A DNA stretch of 64,000 nt, from positions 92,266,728 through 92,330,727 of the forward strand of contig OX377204.1 in assembly GCA_947396885.1 (NCBI GenBank), written 5' to 3'. Below are positions 12,258-24,096 of the stretch, piece after piece. Origin of the DNA: Heligmosomoides polygyrus polygyrus. Taxonomy: Eukaryota; Nematoda; Chromadorea; Rhabditida; Heligmosomidae. The notes under the pieces were generated by a model. The model worked only from the letters and a program-made list of their open reading frames with translations. It ran no database searches and had not been told where the DNA came from. How positions within the stretch are numbered: the stretch's first letter is position 1; each line of letters starts with the position of its first letter. Both the position numbers and the translations under genes were made by a program.

Positions 12258-12427
12258 AACGACGTTACTCAATTCCTTTTGGGATGCGCCACGCATTCTG
12301 CCTCTACGGGATATCGTGAAGGCGATTTGGATGCGTATTTAGCCATACAATGACTTGCGGTGGGCAGCCGATGAACAAGTTAGCGCTCTATCCTTCCTAG
12401 AAAGGTCAGAAAGGTACCAATTCACTG
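12258..12427 (-). mobile_element. SINE copy, truncated at the tRNA head
   Basis: The SINE 3' half is on the minus strand: CAATTCCTTTTGGGATGCGCC, CTCTACGGGATATCGTG, TGCGTATTTAGCCATACAATG, then ACCAATTCACTGAAAT. The copy stops exactly where the right inverted-repeat arm begins. Confidence 0.8.
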
Positions 12428-12661
12428 AAATAAGCGTGGAAGAGTGCAAGGGGCTGCGATGAGTACATAACCACGAGATTCGCCTCAAAGGAGTTGGAGG
12501 TGTGTTCAAGTTTACTGGCTTCAAACATTCAATAGCGTCCAAGACTTTGTGGTTGCTACTAAGAGCAATGGCTCGAGGAAGGATCGATGACGTACCGGGC
12601 TATTTGGTGTCCTTAAGAGGTGTGAAGATGTCGAGCAGGCGGTAATGGACATCAAGGGGTA
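12428..12661. repeat. Right arm of gap-bounded inverted repeat
   Basis: Mirror of 10652-10887. The bases just right of it (CGCTGGGTCACTGC) predict what may lie inside the gap. Confidence 0.85.
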
Positions 12662-13642
12662 GCGCTGGGTCACTGCTACTGTAGAGCGGCGCTCGGGCTA
12701 GTCACGCCGACCGCAGCCTACAGTCAAGCGAACAAATATGAATAGTGGTTAAAGTAACGGCAAACCTTGGAATACAGCACTAGTCGACTCAGAATTGACT
12801 TAGGAATTCAACAGTGAAGAAATTTTTCCGTTCTAGAGCAACTTTTAGAGCAGATATTGTGTTGGGGCCACCTCAAGTTTTCGGCGAATTTTAACTACTC
12901 GAATGCTTGGGGAACAGCGCTTAAGCGAAGCCAGTGGGAAGTCCACAAAGAGTTTTCCTAAAGTCCTCACTCTGCGGTCTATCCCCCTTGTTGCGACAGC
13001 CCTAGGTGCCATTTAGTTTGGTAAAAATCGCTTTTTTCACCAACTTTTTGCACTGTAGATGACTTTGAGAGCCGTCAGTTTTCTAACCATGGTGCTATGA
13101 TCGCTCTCCTTACACGGCGCAAAAGATCACCACAAGACCAGCTGAACTTCCTACTTTGAGAATTCACGGACATCGCTGGACTTAGATTAGACGCCACCAA
13201 ATTCAAGCATTTTCTGAACTTCAAAATCCTAAACAAGAGGAATTTTTTGGAAAACTATATCATAATGATCACTTTTTGTTGTCACATACGAAAAAGTGAA
13301 TGCTGTCGAACATAACATGGGCAAAAGACGGAAAATTCAGCTAAAAGCTGCTGGTTCTAGTCTGTCGGGGAGGTGTCCGCTTTGGGAGCAATTATCTCGA
13401 GCGACGAAGGGAGGTCGCCGCCGTCGAGACTATGTAGGTCACCGAATCAACTTTTTTAAGAACCACTGAGTGCTACCTACATCATTGGATAGATCACACA
13501 GAGTAGATTCGAATGGTCGCAATTATTTTATGATCAAAGTACTTTGAAGGGAGTTATGGAAAAGCGGCGGAAACGGCGGATTTTTCCGTCTATTCCGCCC
13601 AAAAACCAAAAGACAGGAGCGGTATTGTATGTGATTTTTCGG
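12662..13642. other. Stretch without recognised gene
   Basis: No domain, splice-supported exon or repeat family was recognised here. Confidence 0.4.
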
Positions 13643-13826
13643 TACTAGTCGTTCACGTAGCCTACATCGGAAGCGGGGACGAGCCAGCCAATCACAGTCA
13701 ATCGAAGTACCAATAGAATTCGCACCAGGCGGCTCCGGACCTACGCACCTTTTCTAGGTGTCTGAAAAACACCACCTGCTTCGGTAAGCTCCCCTTACCA
13801 ACGTAGGCCAAATTAGCGTCTAGTAC
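13643..13826. mobile_element. MITE of the GGCCTACAT family
   Basis: The ends are TACTAGTCGTTCACGTAGCC and its mirror GGCCAAATTAGCGTCTAGTA. The TA at each edge suggests a TA target duplication, as in Tc1/mariner-type MITEs. The body carries an AGCCAATCACAGTCAATC box typical of this family. Confidence 0.7.
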
Positions 13827-13997
13827 CGGAGAAAATAGAGGAATCGTTTCGCCGGCCGCTTTCTTCATGCGATTCTCTGTTTTGCGTTCCTATTCTGCTC
13901 TAAATCTGCCAAATTAGGTGGGCCTTCCGGGGAGCTGTTGTGAACTGGTCTCGCGAACAATTGATCGAAGCACGGAATCAAACTCTTCTTTCCATCT

Positions 13998-14027
13998 CCG
14001 CATGTAGGCCACATTAACGACAAGTAC
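13998..14027. mobile_element. Right end of a GGCCTACAT-family MITE
   Basis: ATGTAGGCCACATTAACGAC followed by AAGTAC matches the family's right end. I could not place a matching left end. Confidence 0.5.
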
Positions 14028-14221
14028 TTTCAAGTCGAAGTGAAATAAAAAATATGAGTAGCCGCCCTTTTCAGAGTTGTATCTTCTCCTTATAATTTCG
14101 CATAAGTGTAGGAAGCGTTCTACAGCTTTTAGTCAATTTGTCAAAATAATTGATTTTAATGTAATACTTGCTGAAAAATAAGGAATAAATTCATCTTTAT
14201 GTTTATTTGGCGAAGTTGTAG

Positions 14222-14790
14222 GAGGTGCCGGCTATCGTGTGCATCCGATAAAAGGCTCCTTGTTCGGATTCCCCGCCTAGGCCAACCAAGCCTTCGATCC
14301 CTCTAGTATCGGTGAATTGGCACCAGGTTTGTCTGTTGGTGAAAACGATAAAGCGCTGACTTGTTCACCGACTGGCCAGCGCAAGTCATTTGCCAACATA
14401 ATCGCGTGGTCTCTACCTCAAAAGATCAACTCTGCACATAGGCCGTCTAAGTCGATCAATGACGGTCAATCGATATTACCTACATCTCTAGATCTGCTCA
14501 TCGGCGTTCCTATTATGCTGCGGTTCCCACCTTAAGAAGTCAACTCCAAGCAAAAACCACTAGAATTGATCGATGGTGGCTGGTTGATCGACATTGACTG
14601 TTTGATGTCCATTCAATATTGTGCTATTTCAACCTCAAGAGGTCAACTACAGACACAAATCGATAAAATCGATCGATAGCGGTTGGTCATATACGCGTTC
14701 AAACCGCCACCGCTTCATACCGTAGAAGTAGAATACGTGGCGCATCCCGAAAGGGATTGAGTAACTCCGTCCATTGTCTATATCTTTATC
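14222..14790 (+). mobile_element. Long-subfamily SINE (SINE-L)
   Basis: The start resembles the short SINE: AGGAGGTGCCGGCTATCGTG, GGCTCCTTGTTCGGATTCC and CCAACCAAGCCTTCGATCC. After the CACCGCAAGTC-like block it carries about 300 bp absent from the short form. This insert has repeated ACCTCAAAAGATCAACTC blocks and ATCGAT motifs. The element then resumes the shared 3' end (GAAGTAGAATACGTGGCGC, ATCCCGAAAGGGATTGAGTAA). The first box is weak in this copy. A better one is at 24097-24685. Confidence 0.8.
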
Positions 14791-16360
14791 TTGGTTAATA
14801 AATTTGCTTGAAAAGAGAACGTCTAGTTTGACCGGACTTAAACGCCGCGCGATGCAATCCCAAGGCGAGGGGGGGGGGGGGGCACCTTATAACGGGACTA
14901 GCGCCCTACCCTTCGTTCTCTTGTCCACCCCACTCCCAACCCCAGAGTTCCCTAGCCAGGCACAGCAGTAACAAAAATAATAACAACAACAAAAAGAACA
15001 AAAAATAAGCAAAACAAAAATACGTCCCAGACGTCTCCGGGTCATCTCCACGCGTTGCCCCACGGTGAATGAGTCGACGCTCACGCATTTGGTAGCGCGG
15101 GAATTTAAACGGGGATTTGCCTCTGGAGTGGGACGGGCTGTTCTGACTGGAGGGGATCATATAAGCATATTATATATTGCTTTTTATATGTTTCACTTCA
15201 TATACCACTTACAACTGCCTATGGAGTAGCTGCCCCCGCCCCCACCCCCCCCTCCCTTGGGATTACACCCGGCGGGCCCTATATGACCTCTGTTGGCACA
15301 GTTATAGGACGCACTTTGGGTCCAGGTCTGATGGCTTTCATTTGAGCTGCTCCACTTCGTCTTTCTCCACATGTCCAGCTGAACCCGCCCTAAAACGTTT
15401 CGAGACGAGCGTCAAAAAACGGCCATTATTTTCGCACGCTCGTCAAGCGACCAGAATCGCTGCGGCCCTTAATCGGTGTCCTTGTGCAAAGTGCGCCCGC
15501 AGGAGCAGCAGCAGCAGGCAGCCAGCCAGCCAGGCTGGCCGGCTGGCTGGAGCTTAGGCGCACGCTGTGGGTGCGTGCCAGGCCCCTCGTATGGCCATCA
15601 TTCACGCCACTCTTCACCCCGCTGCGTGAGCGCCGGCCGGCCCAGCCCGCTGACCACGACGGTCACCCCCACCATCATCACCAGCTGCCTGCCCTCACGG
15701 CCGACCCGCCCGCCGGCCGGCCCGACGGGGCGATTCCATGCCTGTCCGTCCGTCCGTCGTCCGTTGTCCGTCTGTGTACGGCATGCGGGGCATCGATTTT
15801 GTGCCAACGAACGACGTCTGTCAACGTCTTCTCGTGGCCGGCGGCTGGCCACCTCCTTATGGTCATCTGCAAACGCCTGCAGAAAAGCACCCGTCGTTCT
15901 CTCGAAAGCCTTCTTCACTCCAGCACTCACTTTGCATGCGCTGAATCGATCGCCAACGCGGCCGATTCTGATGTCTTCGTCTTCGAATGTGCGTTCCTTG
16001 ATCGATTCCCATTCCGAAGGCGGTTTTTCCTGAAGCGTGTTGTGAACCGTTCCACTCTCCCGGGACGCTTTCTCAGTTTATCTATCATATGTTAAGACGA
16101 CTGGTCTTTGAAATTGATTTGCTCGGAGCACTTCCAGAGCCACTCACGCTCGTCTAATTCGATAACTTTCGTGCTCTTCAGCGGTTCAGGCGATTTATTT
16201 CTGCTTCTGAACGTGCCCTTGTGCACCACATTCATCGTTTTTCTACGACAAGGTCGTAATCCCGTCAAGGTCGAAATCAGCACGCTCATGAGATCTATTA
16301 TTTATGGCCAGTAGTTAGGCTAGAAAAATTAGGGACAATAAAGGAGGAGGTCGGCGTTAG
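14791..16360. other. GC-rich, low-complexity region without supported gene
   Basis: The region holds a run of G (about 14868-14882), C-rich tracts (15225-15255) and AGC/CCAG-type low complexity (15490-15550). Open frames reach 203 codons here, but they are proline/arginine-rich, overlap on both strands and show no domain. A promoter or first exon of an unannotated gene cannot be excluded. Confidence 0.4.
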
Positions 16361-16364
16361 TCGT

Positions 16365-16590
16365 TTCTTCCTCTGCGGGATGAGCCATGCATTCTACTTC
16401 CATGACAGTCGTCTGGGGAGACATTCTGAATGCGTATTTGGCCGGTGCAATGACCTACGGTGGTCAGTTTATAGACAAGCCAGTTTTCTATTCTCACCGT
16501 ATAAGTCTGGTGCCAATTCACCGACTCCGGATAGATGGAGGACTAAAACCCAAACCAAGAAAATGGGAATCGACTGCACGCAGCAGCAGG
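16365..16590 (-). mobile_element. Diverged SINE copy
   Basis: On the minus strand the copy keeps the 3' block (ATTCTACTTCCATGACAG, AATGCGTATTTGGCC) and the CTGGTGCCAATTCACCGAC block. The tRNA head is lost. Confidence 0.7.
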
Positions 16591-16976
16591 AGCCTCGGTA
16601 CAATCCTAGTTGGTGGTGGCCGCTCTTAAACAATTTCATATGAACTGAATGGGCTCAGCATTGAAATATATTATTAATATGTTATGAAATATATCTGGAT
16701 AACGAAAATCTCCTGTCCCTATCTATGCATGTCTTCAGGAGATTGCTGTTGACTAAATTCTGTTCATAGCTGCTTTCAGAGTTACAAATGCCTCTTATCT
16801 ACGTCTGGTTACTGTTTTAGACTTTTTTTTAGTAGAACTTGTTCCTTTTTCTCATTTGTTTTGCGCGTGACTATCATGTTTACGCTTTGAGTAAATAAGA
16901 TGAAATAAATAAATGTTGAACTCACTCATTCTATAATAAATAACTGCGCTAATTAAATCAAAATAAATAGCACAGA

Positions 16977-17266
16977 AGATAAGGATAAGGATAAAGGATA
17001 AATGACGGCGTTATTCAATCCCTTTTGGGATGCGCCGCGCATTCTACTTCTACGGGATATCGTGGTGGCGATTTGAATGCGTATTTGGCCATACAATGAC
17101 TTGTGGTGGCCAAACGATGAACACTTAAGCGCTTTATCGTTCCCAGACAAGTCTGGTACCAATTCACCGACCCCGGAGGGATGGAGGGCTTGGTTGGCCT
17201 GGGCGGGATATGCGAACCAGGAACCTGGTACCGGGTGCCGGCGCCTCCTCCGACTGCGCTGCACGC
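16977..17266 (-). mobile_element. Full-length SINE copy
   Basis: On the minus strand all blocks are present, from the tRNA head (a GCGC..TCGGAGGAGGCGCCGGCACCCGGT-like start, B box GGTTCGCATATCC) to the GGATAA tail repeats at 16979-17001. No clear target duplication was found. Confidence 0.85.
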
Positions 17267-17559
17267 GCTCACAAAAAACAAACAAACAATAGATCTATTA
17301 CTACCTGTAAGCTCATCAGCGGGGCTCTATCGATACCTACATACTACGGGGTTCTGCAAGCTCTTTAAGGAACGCAGGATCATCTTTACGTTGGGCATGG
17401 GCTTCTATAGTTCATATCCAGTGCACTTCAAGGTGTTCTACCCTTGCAAACCTCCACACACTACCCGGTAATATCGCCGAAAATCAGCCTGCACGATACC
17501 ACGAATACGCAACATCAACCGCCCGTCTTGGAGGAATAAATAGCACACGTGAAACGGGG

Positions 17560-18200
17560 AAAATTTGAAGAAATTTCCATTCGCTTATGATCTCACTCTT
17601 ATTAGGATGGCCAGAAACTCTTGAGCCGATCATGTTCCAGAACTTTCTGTTATTGATCGGGAACGATGACCTACTTAACATGTGGTTGTCGTAGATCATT
17701 CTCGAAACTTCTTCGTGAGAATTATTTAACATTTTCACGTCAAATTGGACACTCTTCTAGACAAGCCTAATCCCTTTGAAATCAAACTGAACATCTTCCA
17801 TATCGAAACCAGCACCTTTCAGTTTGAACTGGAAGAGACCCTCCAAAAAGTTGGAATAATTTCTATTGAAGTAAAATTTTACTATAAGTTTCATTAAACT
17901 TTTAAATCACCCAATAAGTGAACACATTGCCTGAAATTTTATAAAACTCTAATTTTTTAAGAGGAAAAAGCGGTTTAAAGCGAAGGAAGGTTGCCGTTTT
18001 TTAGTGCCAAAGGAAGAAATTGCGCCATGCGTTTATCCAAGACGTCGCGATTTTTATTCGATTGATAGCGAAACTTCTGTTTGCATGGAGTTTAGCATTT
18101 GTAAACGATCGCTCATTTTCACCTTGATGTTTCATGTAAGCAACATTTACAGCACATCTATCAAATACAAATTCAACAACAGATATAAAAAGCACCGTTG
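17560..18200. repeat. Dispersed repeat family X, copy 1
   Basis: Shares with 33975-34620, in order: TTGAGCCGAT..TGTTCCAG, GTAGATCATTCTCG, TAAGTGAACACATTG..TGAAATTTTATAAA, and ATTGCGCCATGC followed by TTCGATTG.TAGC. A third copy is rearranged as an inverted pair at 47020-47830. Coding capacity and class are unknown. It may be a fold-back DNA element. Confidence 0.65.
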
Positions 18201-18317
18201 AAATATAAATTATTTAGTCAGATTGAGCGCAAAATTCTGTACAGAATGTAGCATTAATGCGAAATGCAAATTGAATTTTTACCTAATAATAGAGGACTGA
18301 AAAATAGTAACACAAAA

Positions 18318-18345
18318 CGCTGAGTACTTTCCGGACAACCTAATA
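18318..18345 (-). mobile_element. Solo mariner-type end
   Basis: TACTTTCCGGACAACCTAAT is the reverse complement of a mariner terminal sequence (ATTAGGTTGTCCGGAAAGTA). It is the same end type as the mariner at 55.4-56.7 kb. The rest of the element was not recognised. Confidence 0.5.
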
Positions 18346-19050
18346 TTTGGCTCCTTCAAAAAGAAGACCCGCTTACGCAAGCTAAATCGGGTCTTTACTC
18401 CTAAAAGTGTCTCCTTTGCTGCTTCTGGTACTCGCGAAGAATGTTGGACTACGAGCTGCTTCCGAAAGGACATAAGTCACCGGCCGCATTTACGCCAATC
18501 ATCTTCAGAAATGGCGGGCGCAGAGTGTTCGAGAAAAACGGCCGAGAACTGCTTCTGTCCAACCCCCTCACATCACCGCTAGGCCTCTATAGCTAAAGAG
18601 ACCCGTGAAAAATCGGAAGGGAGGAGGGGTAGGCTGCAACACAGCTCCCAGCAACCCTATTCCCCAACATTGCCCGTCTGAATATCACTTATTCCGCCTC
18701 CTTAAGGTTGCCTAGCGCAGAAAGGATTCACCAAAATTGAAGATGTTGAAACGGACGTCAGCGATATCTTTGACTCCTAGTCTCTTCAATTCCGGGAGAA
18801 GAGAAGCGCTGACCTGCGCATTAGATGGGCTCTGTAGTGACTGACGGTGGTTACAATGTTGATTAATTCATTGTACGCTGAACAGAGGAGTAGAGAAGTA
18901 TTATAGAAAATCTCAAACGGCTCACTCGACTTTCTGGCCATCCTAATACATAATATCCCCTTGTTCCTGGATTCATCTCATTTCACCGAAAACTTTGTTG
19001 TTATGAACGTGTATATATGCGTGTGTGTTACCGTTGTGCCCTAGTGACCT
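18346..19050. other. Stretch without recognised gene
   Basis: No conserved frame or repeat boundary was recognised. Confidence 0.4.
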
Positions 19051-19054
19051 ATTC

Positions 19055-19315
19055 GAATAGTTATTCGAATGATTTTTATTTGAATTCGATTGTTCGAATT
19101 CGAATATTAAAAAAACCGCATTTTTCGAGTGTCTTCGAATGCGAATATTCGAAAAATCGCGTTTCTCGAGTGCATTCGAATTTGAATGTTCAGAAAAATT
19201 GCAGTTTTCGAATGTACTCGAATTCAAATATTCAAAATTCGTGCTCTTCCAATGTATTCGAATTCGAATATTCTAAATTTGTGAACATTCAAAACCATTC
19301 GAATATTCGAAAAAA
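19055..19315. repeat. 41-bp AATTCGAAT minisatellite, locus 2
   Basis: About six diverged 41-bp units of the form TTCGAATTCGAATATT...AAAACCGCATTTTTCGAGTG. Length and motif match the array at 6540-6735. Each unit contains nested palindromes (TTCGAA, AATATT). Confidence 0.8.
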
Positions 19316-19824
19316 CTTCAAGAGCATAATCGTACTGTGTGTTAGACGTGGAAGTTGCGTCATACACTGCTATGGTACTTGTTGTGCCCATTCATTTCAA
19401 ACATTGGCATCGCCCCAACTACATAGAAGTAGTTTTTCACCACCTCCGCTAGGTAACTATATTCTCTCACCTTCTTTAGTCCAGTTTTGACTGAGCTTAT
19501 TCCTATAAGTAGCTTACCTGAAGCGAGAAATATTTCATAAGATTCCGCCTAGGCTCTTCTACACCTTTTTGAGTTTCTTTGTTTACAGATTTTCACAGAA
19601 CGATACGATATTTTGCAATTTGGCTATTAATAGTCCAAATAGTAATCAAACTACGTCAGGTAAGTTACTGCATAAAGTGTTGGTCATGAAAGGCATGGAT
19701 GTGAGGTGACACATTCGGCGTTTCTTCACCATATCGGACAGAGTGGCACACTTTGGCAAACGAAGGGCACAAAGGGCAACTCTTAGCTACCATTCTCCTG
19801 GTTAAGAAATTCTGAACGAGCATA

Positions 19825-20118
19825 AGGATAAGGATAAAGGACGGCGTTACTCAATCCCTTTTGGGATGCGCCAGCGCATTCTACTTCTACGGGATGTCGT
19901 GGAGGCGAAATGAATGCGTATTTGGCCATACAATGACTTGCGGTGGCCAGCCGATGAACAAGTCAGCGCTTTATCCTTCCCAGACACCTCTGAAACCAAT
20001 TCACCGACCCCGGAGGGATGGAAGGCTTGGTTGGCCTGGGCGGGAAATCCGAACCAGAAACCTGGTATCGGGTGCACCCGACAGTCGCGCCTCCTCCGAC
20101 TGCGCTACACACGCCCTT
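19825..20118 (-). mobile_element. Full-length SINE with target duplication
   Basis: A complete minus-strand copy from the tRNA head (A box TAGCGCAGTCGG, B box GGTTCGGATTTCC) to the GGATAA tail. It is flanked by GAACGAGCATA at 19814-19824 and 20119-20129, an 11-bp target duplication that proves retroposition as one unit. Confidence 0.95.
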
Positions 20119-20271
20119 GAACGAGCATACCATTCTTTAAACATATTTTTGACAACATTGTGAATTATTATTATAACATAGATAAGAGTACTGGTTCATG
20201 TCTTTCCATCCATTTCTGGGCGCAATGCATTCTGTAGTTGGGAGCAATTTAGATGAGTATTTGACGTGTAC

Positions 20272-20572
20272 GAGAGCGTTTAGCGCAATCGGAGAAGGCG
20301 TCGACTGTCGCGTGCAATCGATACCACGATACCAGGTTCCTGGTTCGGATTTCCCGCCCAGGCCGACCAAGCCTTCCATCCCTCGGGGTCGGTGAATTGG
20401 TACCAGACTTGTCCGGGAAGGATAGAGCGCTGATTTGTTCATCGGCTGGCCACCGCAAGTCATTGTATGGCCAAATACGCATTCAAATCGCCTCCACGAT
20501 ATCCCGTAGAAGTAGAATGCGTGGCGCATCCCAAAAGGAATTGAATAACGCCGTCCTTTATCCTTATCCTTT
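20272..20572 (+). mobile_element. Full-length SINE with target duplication
   Basis: Complete plus-strand copy with A box TTAGCGCAATCGG, a GGTTCGGATTTCCC B box and the tail TTTATCCTTATCC. It is flanked by ATTTGACGTGTAC at 20259-20271 and 20573-20585. Confidence 0.95.
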
Positions 20573-20639
20573 ATTTGACGTGTACAACGACTGACCGCTG
20601 ACCAGCCGGTGTCAAATTCAAGGCCTGTCTTCTGTTTGA

Positions 20640-20860
20640 TGTGGGGCGAGATTGCGCATTCGGAGGAGGCGCCGGCTGTCGCACCCGAATCGATCCATTG
20701 TTCGGGCTACAGTCCAGATTATGCGGACCTCTGGGATCGGTGAATTGGTACTAACTTGTCTGGAAAGAGTGAAACACCGACCTGTTCCTTTGGCCACCGC
20801 AAGCACCTCAAACAATCCGTAGAAATGGAATGCATGACACATCCTCTGGTTGGGTTGGTT
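20640..20860 (+). mobile_element. Diverged SINE copy
   Basis: The head GAGGAGGCGCCGGCTGTCGC, ATCGGTGAATTGGTACTAAC, TTGGCCACCGCAAG and TAGAAATGGAATGCATGAC follow the SINE order with small deletions. Confidence 0.75.
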
Positions 20861-21019
20861 AACCTGGATCCTTTTTCTTTTATGGTTCACTTCTTTTTAT
20901 TCCTTGCACACGTTGTTTCTTGGTCCTTATAATTTTATTGCGTTCGCTCTACGTAAGCTAGAGTGTCGGTAGTTCAAAATACGTCTTTCGGTACACACAT
21001 ACACCAGTTGTTCGACACC

Positions 21020-21130
21020 ATTTACCTCAAACTTGGGTAATTAAACCAAAACTTTAATGTACAAATACAGTAGCATTAGAGCGTCTAAAAACATCCTACA
21101 AGAGAATGAAGAATAGAAAAAATGGAGCAT
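21020..21130 (+). repeat. Fragment of dispersed repeat Y
   Basis: ACCTCAAACTTGGGTAATTA and AAACC...TTTAAT match the start of the longer copies at 26.2 kb and 46.2 kb. Confidence 0.55.
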
Positions 21131-21573
21131 GAGAAGAGCGCCATGTGAATTTCCCATATGACCCTTTTATAAGGAGTTTTCTGTTTGCATAGCTCCCAAT
21201 CTGATAAAGCTCTAAGCGAAAATTCCTCACAATATCCCACGAAATCGTCCTATGATCGCGAGAAAGTCGCGATACTACGTTAGGAAACGACGTTTTCGTC
21301 TTTCTGGGTGGCTTTCACCTCGAACTCTTCCTCATTTTCAGAAGAGTAAAAACTACTTTGTAAAATGTATGGTTCCAGTAGTGTTTCAGTGTGTCTTCGT
21401 GGCACCACGTATCGTTCGCTGATGTGGTGCATTCTCGTGAACTTCTGGGATACTTAATTATTTATTTAAAACATGCATTGCACACGCAGCAATATTTTAT
21501 ACAATGTACATATCAGAAACGGCATTGTATCTTATTTATTCCACCTTATTGTATGCTTCTATTTTATCTGTTT

Positions 21574-21869
21574 ATGGGCGCGTGTAGCGCAGTCGGAGGA
21601 GGCGCGACTGTCGCGTGCACCCGATACCAGGTTCCTGGTTCGGATTTCCCGCCCAGGCCAACCAAGCCTTCCATCCCTCCGGGGTCGGTGAATTGGTACC
21701 AGACTTGTCTGGGAAGGATAGAGCGCTGACGTGTTCATCGGCTGGCCACCGCAAGTCATTGTATGGCCAAATACGCATTCATGTCGCCTCCACGACATCC
21801 CGTAGAAGTAGAATGCGCTGGCGCATCCCAGAAGGGATTGACTAACGCCGTCCTTTATCCTTTATCCTT
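21574..21869 (+). mobile_element. Full-length SINE with target duplication
   Basis: A reference-quality copy. The A box TAGCGCAGTCGG lies near 21586 and the B box GGTTCGGATTTCC near 21639. The body is standard and the tail is TTTATCCTTTATCC. It is flanked by ATTTTATCTGTTT at 21561-21573 and 21870-21882. The copies differ little from each other, which suggests recent activity of the family. Confidence 0.95.
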
Positions 21870-22108
21870 ATTTTATCTGTTTGCCTGTTCTATCTCATTG
21901 TATCTGTTAATTTTTCTGAACTGGAGTTTTTAAAGCTGGTCAGCGTTTCACAAGCCTCGTGTTTCTTTACACTCTGTAATGAGATTTGGCTAGTTTTGAG
22001 GCTTAAAGCCAGATGTTGATGTGCGATGCTCTTCACGACCATCTGTCATCGAAGCGTGAGGGCTCCTCCATCCGCTCTGTAATCCGTATTCATTGCGATT
22101 TGAAATGG

Positions 22109-22480
22109 TATTAGGTTGGCAACTATGTCACCGCTTTTTAAAAATTTCATTTCGAAAGTCGCTGAGTTTCTTTGCATGCCGCTCTATACCTTTTTAAAGA
22201 AAATTTTTGCTTTATCAGAGAGAATGTTCGCTTTTTCCCCTTTCGATTTTCGAGCATTCTTAGGTTAATAAAATGGAAGGTCAAAAAAAAGAAAATGACC
22301 TTCGCCGACAGCTCCTTCTCTCTGTGTACGTTTGAGATGACGTTTTATTGCACAATGTTGCAACTCATTCGAAAGATGATGATGTTCTACAAGAATAAGT
22401 GTTGGTTTTTGCCGTTCGTATAGATTTTCGTTAATTTTCAGGGCATTAAAGTGGAGTGTCCAGTAGACATATGTACATTA
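22109..22480 (+). mobile_element. Mariner-derived non-autonomous element
   Basis: Begins TATTAGGTTGGCAACTATG and ends with a GGGCATTAAAGTGGAG segment. It shares these landmarks with 5233-5560. No transposase frame was seen. Confidence 0.5.
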
Positions 22481-22534
22481 TTTTTACCAACAGCTCCCAC
22501 TCACTGGTTGAATTTTTTGGACAGTGTTATATGT

Positions 22535-23020
22535 CCTTTGAGGTCAACTCCAGGCACTAGTCGATAAAATCGATCGATAGCGGTTGGTCAAATACGCATT
22601 TCTCTATCAATGTGTTGCGTTTATTTCCTCATGCAGATTTGTTAATTTTTACCGAATTGTTAAACCCAAAAAGATCAACTATGCACATAGGCCGTCCAAG
22701 TCGATCAATGATGGTCGATCGATATTGCTCACATCTCTAGATCTGTGCATCAGTGTTCCAATTGTGCTGCGATTCCCACCTTAAGAGGTCAACTTCCAGA
22801 AAAAATCAATAAAATCGATCGATGGTGGCTAGTTGATCGACACTGACTGGTTGATGTCCATTCAATATTGTGCTATTTCCGCCTCAAGAGGCCAACTCCA
22901 GGCTCTAGTCGATAAAATCGATCGATAGCGGTTGGTCAAATACGCATTTCTCTATCAATAAGTGTGTTGCGTTTATTTCCTCATGCAGATTTTTGTTAGT
23001 TTTTACCGAATTGTTAAAAA
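22535..23020 (+). repeat. SINE-L internal segment with ~125-bp direct repeats
   Basis: The ATCGAT-rich internal block of SINE-L (22675-22935) is bracketed by two near-identical copies of a unit running from CACTAGTCGATAAAATCG through GCGTTTATTTCCTCATGCAG to ACCGAATTGTTAAA (about 22550-22665 and 22895-23020). Neither the SINE head nor the 3' end is present. Confidence 0.65.
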
Positions 23021-23626
23021 ATAAAAAAATAAAAGTCCTTCCTTATCTTTAATTTTTTGAGCACAGCATCGTGTTATTTAAAAGAGAATGTTTCGTTTTG
23101 TCAAAGTATATGTTTTATTTTTTGGTTTTTCTGAATTTTGCTTATTTTTACGCCATCAGGGTCAGGTTTCAAAAAATTAACCAATGAGTAGGAGCTGTTG
23201 GTAAGAAATAATGCATGTATTATTAACACTTCATTTTAATATCTTGAAAGTTAACGAAAATAGAACTAACGAGAACAGCCATGCTGTAGCTATGCATGCT
23301 GTTGTATAAGGAATCGTCCTCTTTCAAACGATCTATGAAATTGTACAAAAAATCCCAAAACTAAGCAGAGAGAAAAAGCTGTAGACGAAGGTTATTTTTC
23401 TTTTTCTTCTGATTTTCCAATTGGTTGACCTAAAAATCGACAATACTTAAACTAGAAAAAAGCAGAACATAGTTTCATGTAGAGCAAGTCATTCTCTTTC
23501 GAATGGTGTAACTTTATACAAAGGCTTTCAGAAAAATTCAGAATAAAATAAGCGGCGGGAACTTGTTAGGTTCCAACCTAATATTAGCTAGAAGGTGTGG
23601 CTGGTTATTTAACTGTAATTTTCGCT

Positions 23627-23925
23627 GGGGGCGCGTGGAGCGCAGTTGGAGGAGGCGCCGGCTGCCGCCTGCACCCGATACCAGGTTCCTGGTTCAGATC
23701 TCCCGCCCAGGCCAACCAAGCCTTCCATCCTTCTGGGGTCGGTGAGTTGGTACCAGTCTTGTCTGGGAAGGATAAAGCGCTGACTTGTTCATCGGCTGGA
23801 CACCGCAAGTCATTGTGTGGCCAAATACGCAGCATTCAACTCGCCTCCACGACATCCCATAGAAGTAGAATGCGTGGCGCATCCCAAAAGGGATTGAGTA
23901 ACACCGTTCTTTATCCTTTATCCTT
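23627..23925 (+). mobile_element. Full-length SINE with target duplication
   Basis: Head GGAGCGCAGTTGGAGGAGG, B-box region GGTTCAGATCTCCC, body and TTTATCC tail. It is flanked by TAATTTTCGCT at 23616-23626 and 23926-23936. Confidence 0.95.
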
Positions 23926-24096
23926 TAATTTTCGCTAGAATTCGACGAATTTTTGTGAGCCAATCTATTGCATAGCTGGTCATCTGCTTCATATTTTCAC
24001 ATCTTATTACTCTGGTTCTTAATGCTTTATAATGGCGCAGTTTCTTCTTTTTTAGTTTCTAGTTCTTTGGTTTTTAAAACCTTAACGTGTAGGTTG

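Noticed and set aside
15484..16095. 203-codon open frame in a GC-rich region
   Set aside because: Low-complexity Ala/Pro/Arg composition, equally open opposite-strand frames, and no domain or splice context.
19055..19315. CRISPR-like array
   Set aside because: Units are contiguous without unique spacers and the genome is eukaryotic.
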